A DNA stretch of 6,070 nt from Robiginitomaculum sp. (lineage in GTDB: Bacteria > Pseudomonadota > Alphaproteobacteria > Caulobacterales > Maricaulaceae). Under the pieces are notes generated by a model, which saw nothing but the letters and a program-made list of their open reading frames with translations, made no database searches and was not told the DNA's origin. A program made the position numbers and the translations under genes. Shown piece by piece: positions 5,839 through 6,070 of the stretch. Position 1 is the first letter of the stretch, and every line of letters begins with the position of its first letter. The DNA lies in contig NVVO01000017.1 in the NCBI GenBank assembly GCA_002733385.1, positions 30,040-36,109 on the forward strand. Direction: 5' to 3'.

Positions 5839-5867
5839 GAAATCCGCAATTTAGTCCCGGATTTTTT
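5839..5867 (+). terminator. Possible rho-independent terminator of chpT
   Basis: AAATCCG (5840-5846) pairs with CGGATTT (5858-5864) across an 11-base loop, and a run of six T (5862-5867) follows from the stem. The stem has only three G-C pairs and the loop is long, so it would be a modest terminator. Its position 55 bases after the chpT stop fits. Confidence 0.45.
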
Positions 5868-6070
5868 ATGTTTGCTGCTGAACGTCAATTTGTCACCACT
5901 GCCCAAAATCACCTAGGCCAGTTAATGGGTTGTGGTGGTGATGTCTCGGTAGTATCGCAAGGTGCGGCATTGCACGAGATAAAGCACGCCGCCGTGAACC
6001 TGAAAGCCCGTGCAATTTACCGGGCGGCCATATTATGTGAAGATATTTTAAACTGTAGCGGCCCCGACAA
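5868..6070 (+). CDS. Possible start of an unrecognised gene running off the window
   Basis: An open frame of 67 codons from ATG 5868 to the window end. The product is not recognised. Residues 35-60 (around HEIKHAAVNLKARAIYRAAILCEDI) read like an amphipathic helix and are the most protein-like part. It does not fit the HxLKG motif of Hpt domains. No Shine-Dalgarno precedes ATG 5868, which directly abuts the T run of the possible terminator. The in-frame ATG at 5925, with AGG about 8 bases upstream, is a better start on that score. Open frames of this length arise by chance, and one of similar length is open on the minus strand, so this is tentative. Confidence 0.33.
   Translation, partial: MFAAERQFVTTAQNHLGQLMGCGGDVSVVSQGAALHEIKHAAVNLKARAIYRAAILCEDILNCSGPD

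Overview
The window looks like chromosomal DNA of an alphaproteobacterium. The main reason is the gene at 5119-5784, which reads as ChpT, the histidine phosphotransferase of the CckA-ChpT-CtrA cell-cycle phosphorelay, a system confined to Alphaproteobacteria. Base composition of most genes is near 50% G+C. Nothing seen here fixes the order or genus.

Layout from left to right. (1) 1-605 (+): the 3' part of a prolyl oligopeptidase family (S9) serine peptidase with all three catalytic-triad positions visible. (2) 598-1332 (+): an HNH endonuclease of the McrA type. It overlaps the peptidase by 8 bases and is clearly more AT-rich than its neighbours, which suggests transfer. (3) 1325-1447 (+): a short stretch without a complete gene that reads like the C-terminal end of an M15 D-Ala-D-Ala carboxypeptidase, probably a gene remnant. 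(4) 1471-1905 (+): a DoxX-family membrane protein. (5) 1902-2450 (-): an unrecognised multi-span membrane protein whose stop codon interlocks with the DoxX stop. (6) 2516-3121 (-): a DUF4282-like membrane protein with a very basic, histone H1-like tail built on a five-residue repeat. (7) 3233-4696 (-): a membrane-anchored M23 zinc metallopeptidase with a LysM-like segment, likely a cell-wall hydrolase. (8) 4697-5118: a 422-base divergent intergenic region. (9) 5119-5784 (+): chpT. (10) 5785-6070: a terminator-like hairpin, followed by a weakly supported reading frame that runs off the window.

Functional reading. The minus-strand genes (M23, DUF4282-like, membrane protein) are co-oriented and envelope-related, and the last two may be co-transcribed. 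The M23 and chpT genes are divergent and share an upstream region that holds a GANTC (CcrM-type) site and an imperfect inverted repeat. The left part (peptidase, HNH, M15-like remnant, DoxX) has the look of a locus remodelled by insertion of the HNH gene. No tRNA, rRNA, CRISPR array or insertion sequence was recognised. The most unusual items are the basic-pentad tail on a membrane protein and the HNH nuclease with an unassigned N-terminal domain.
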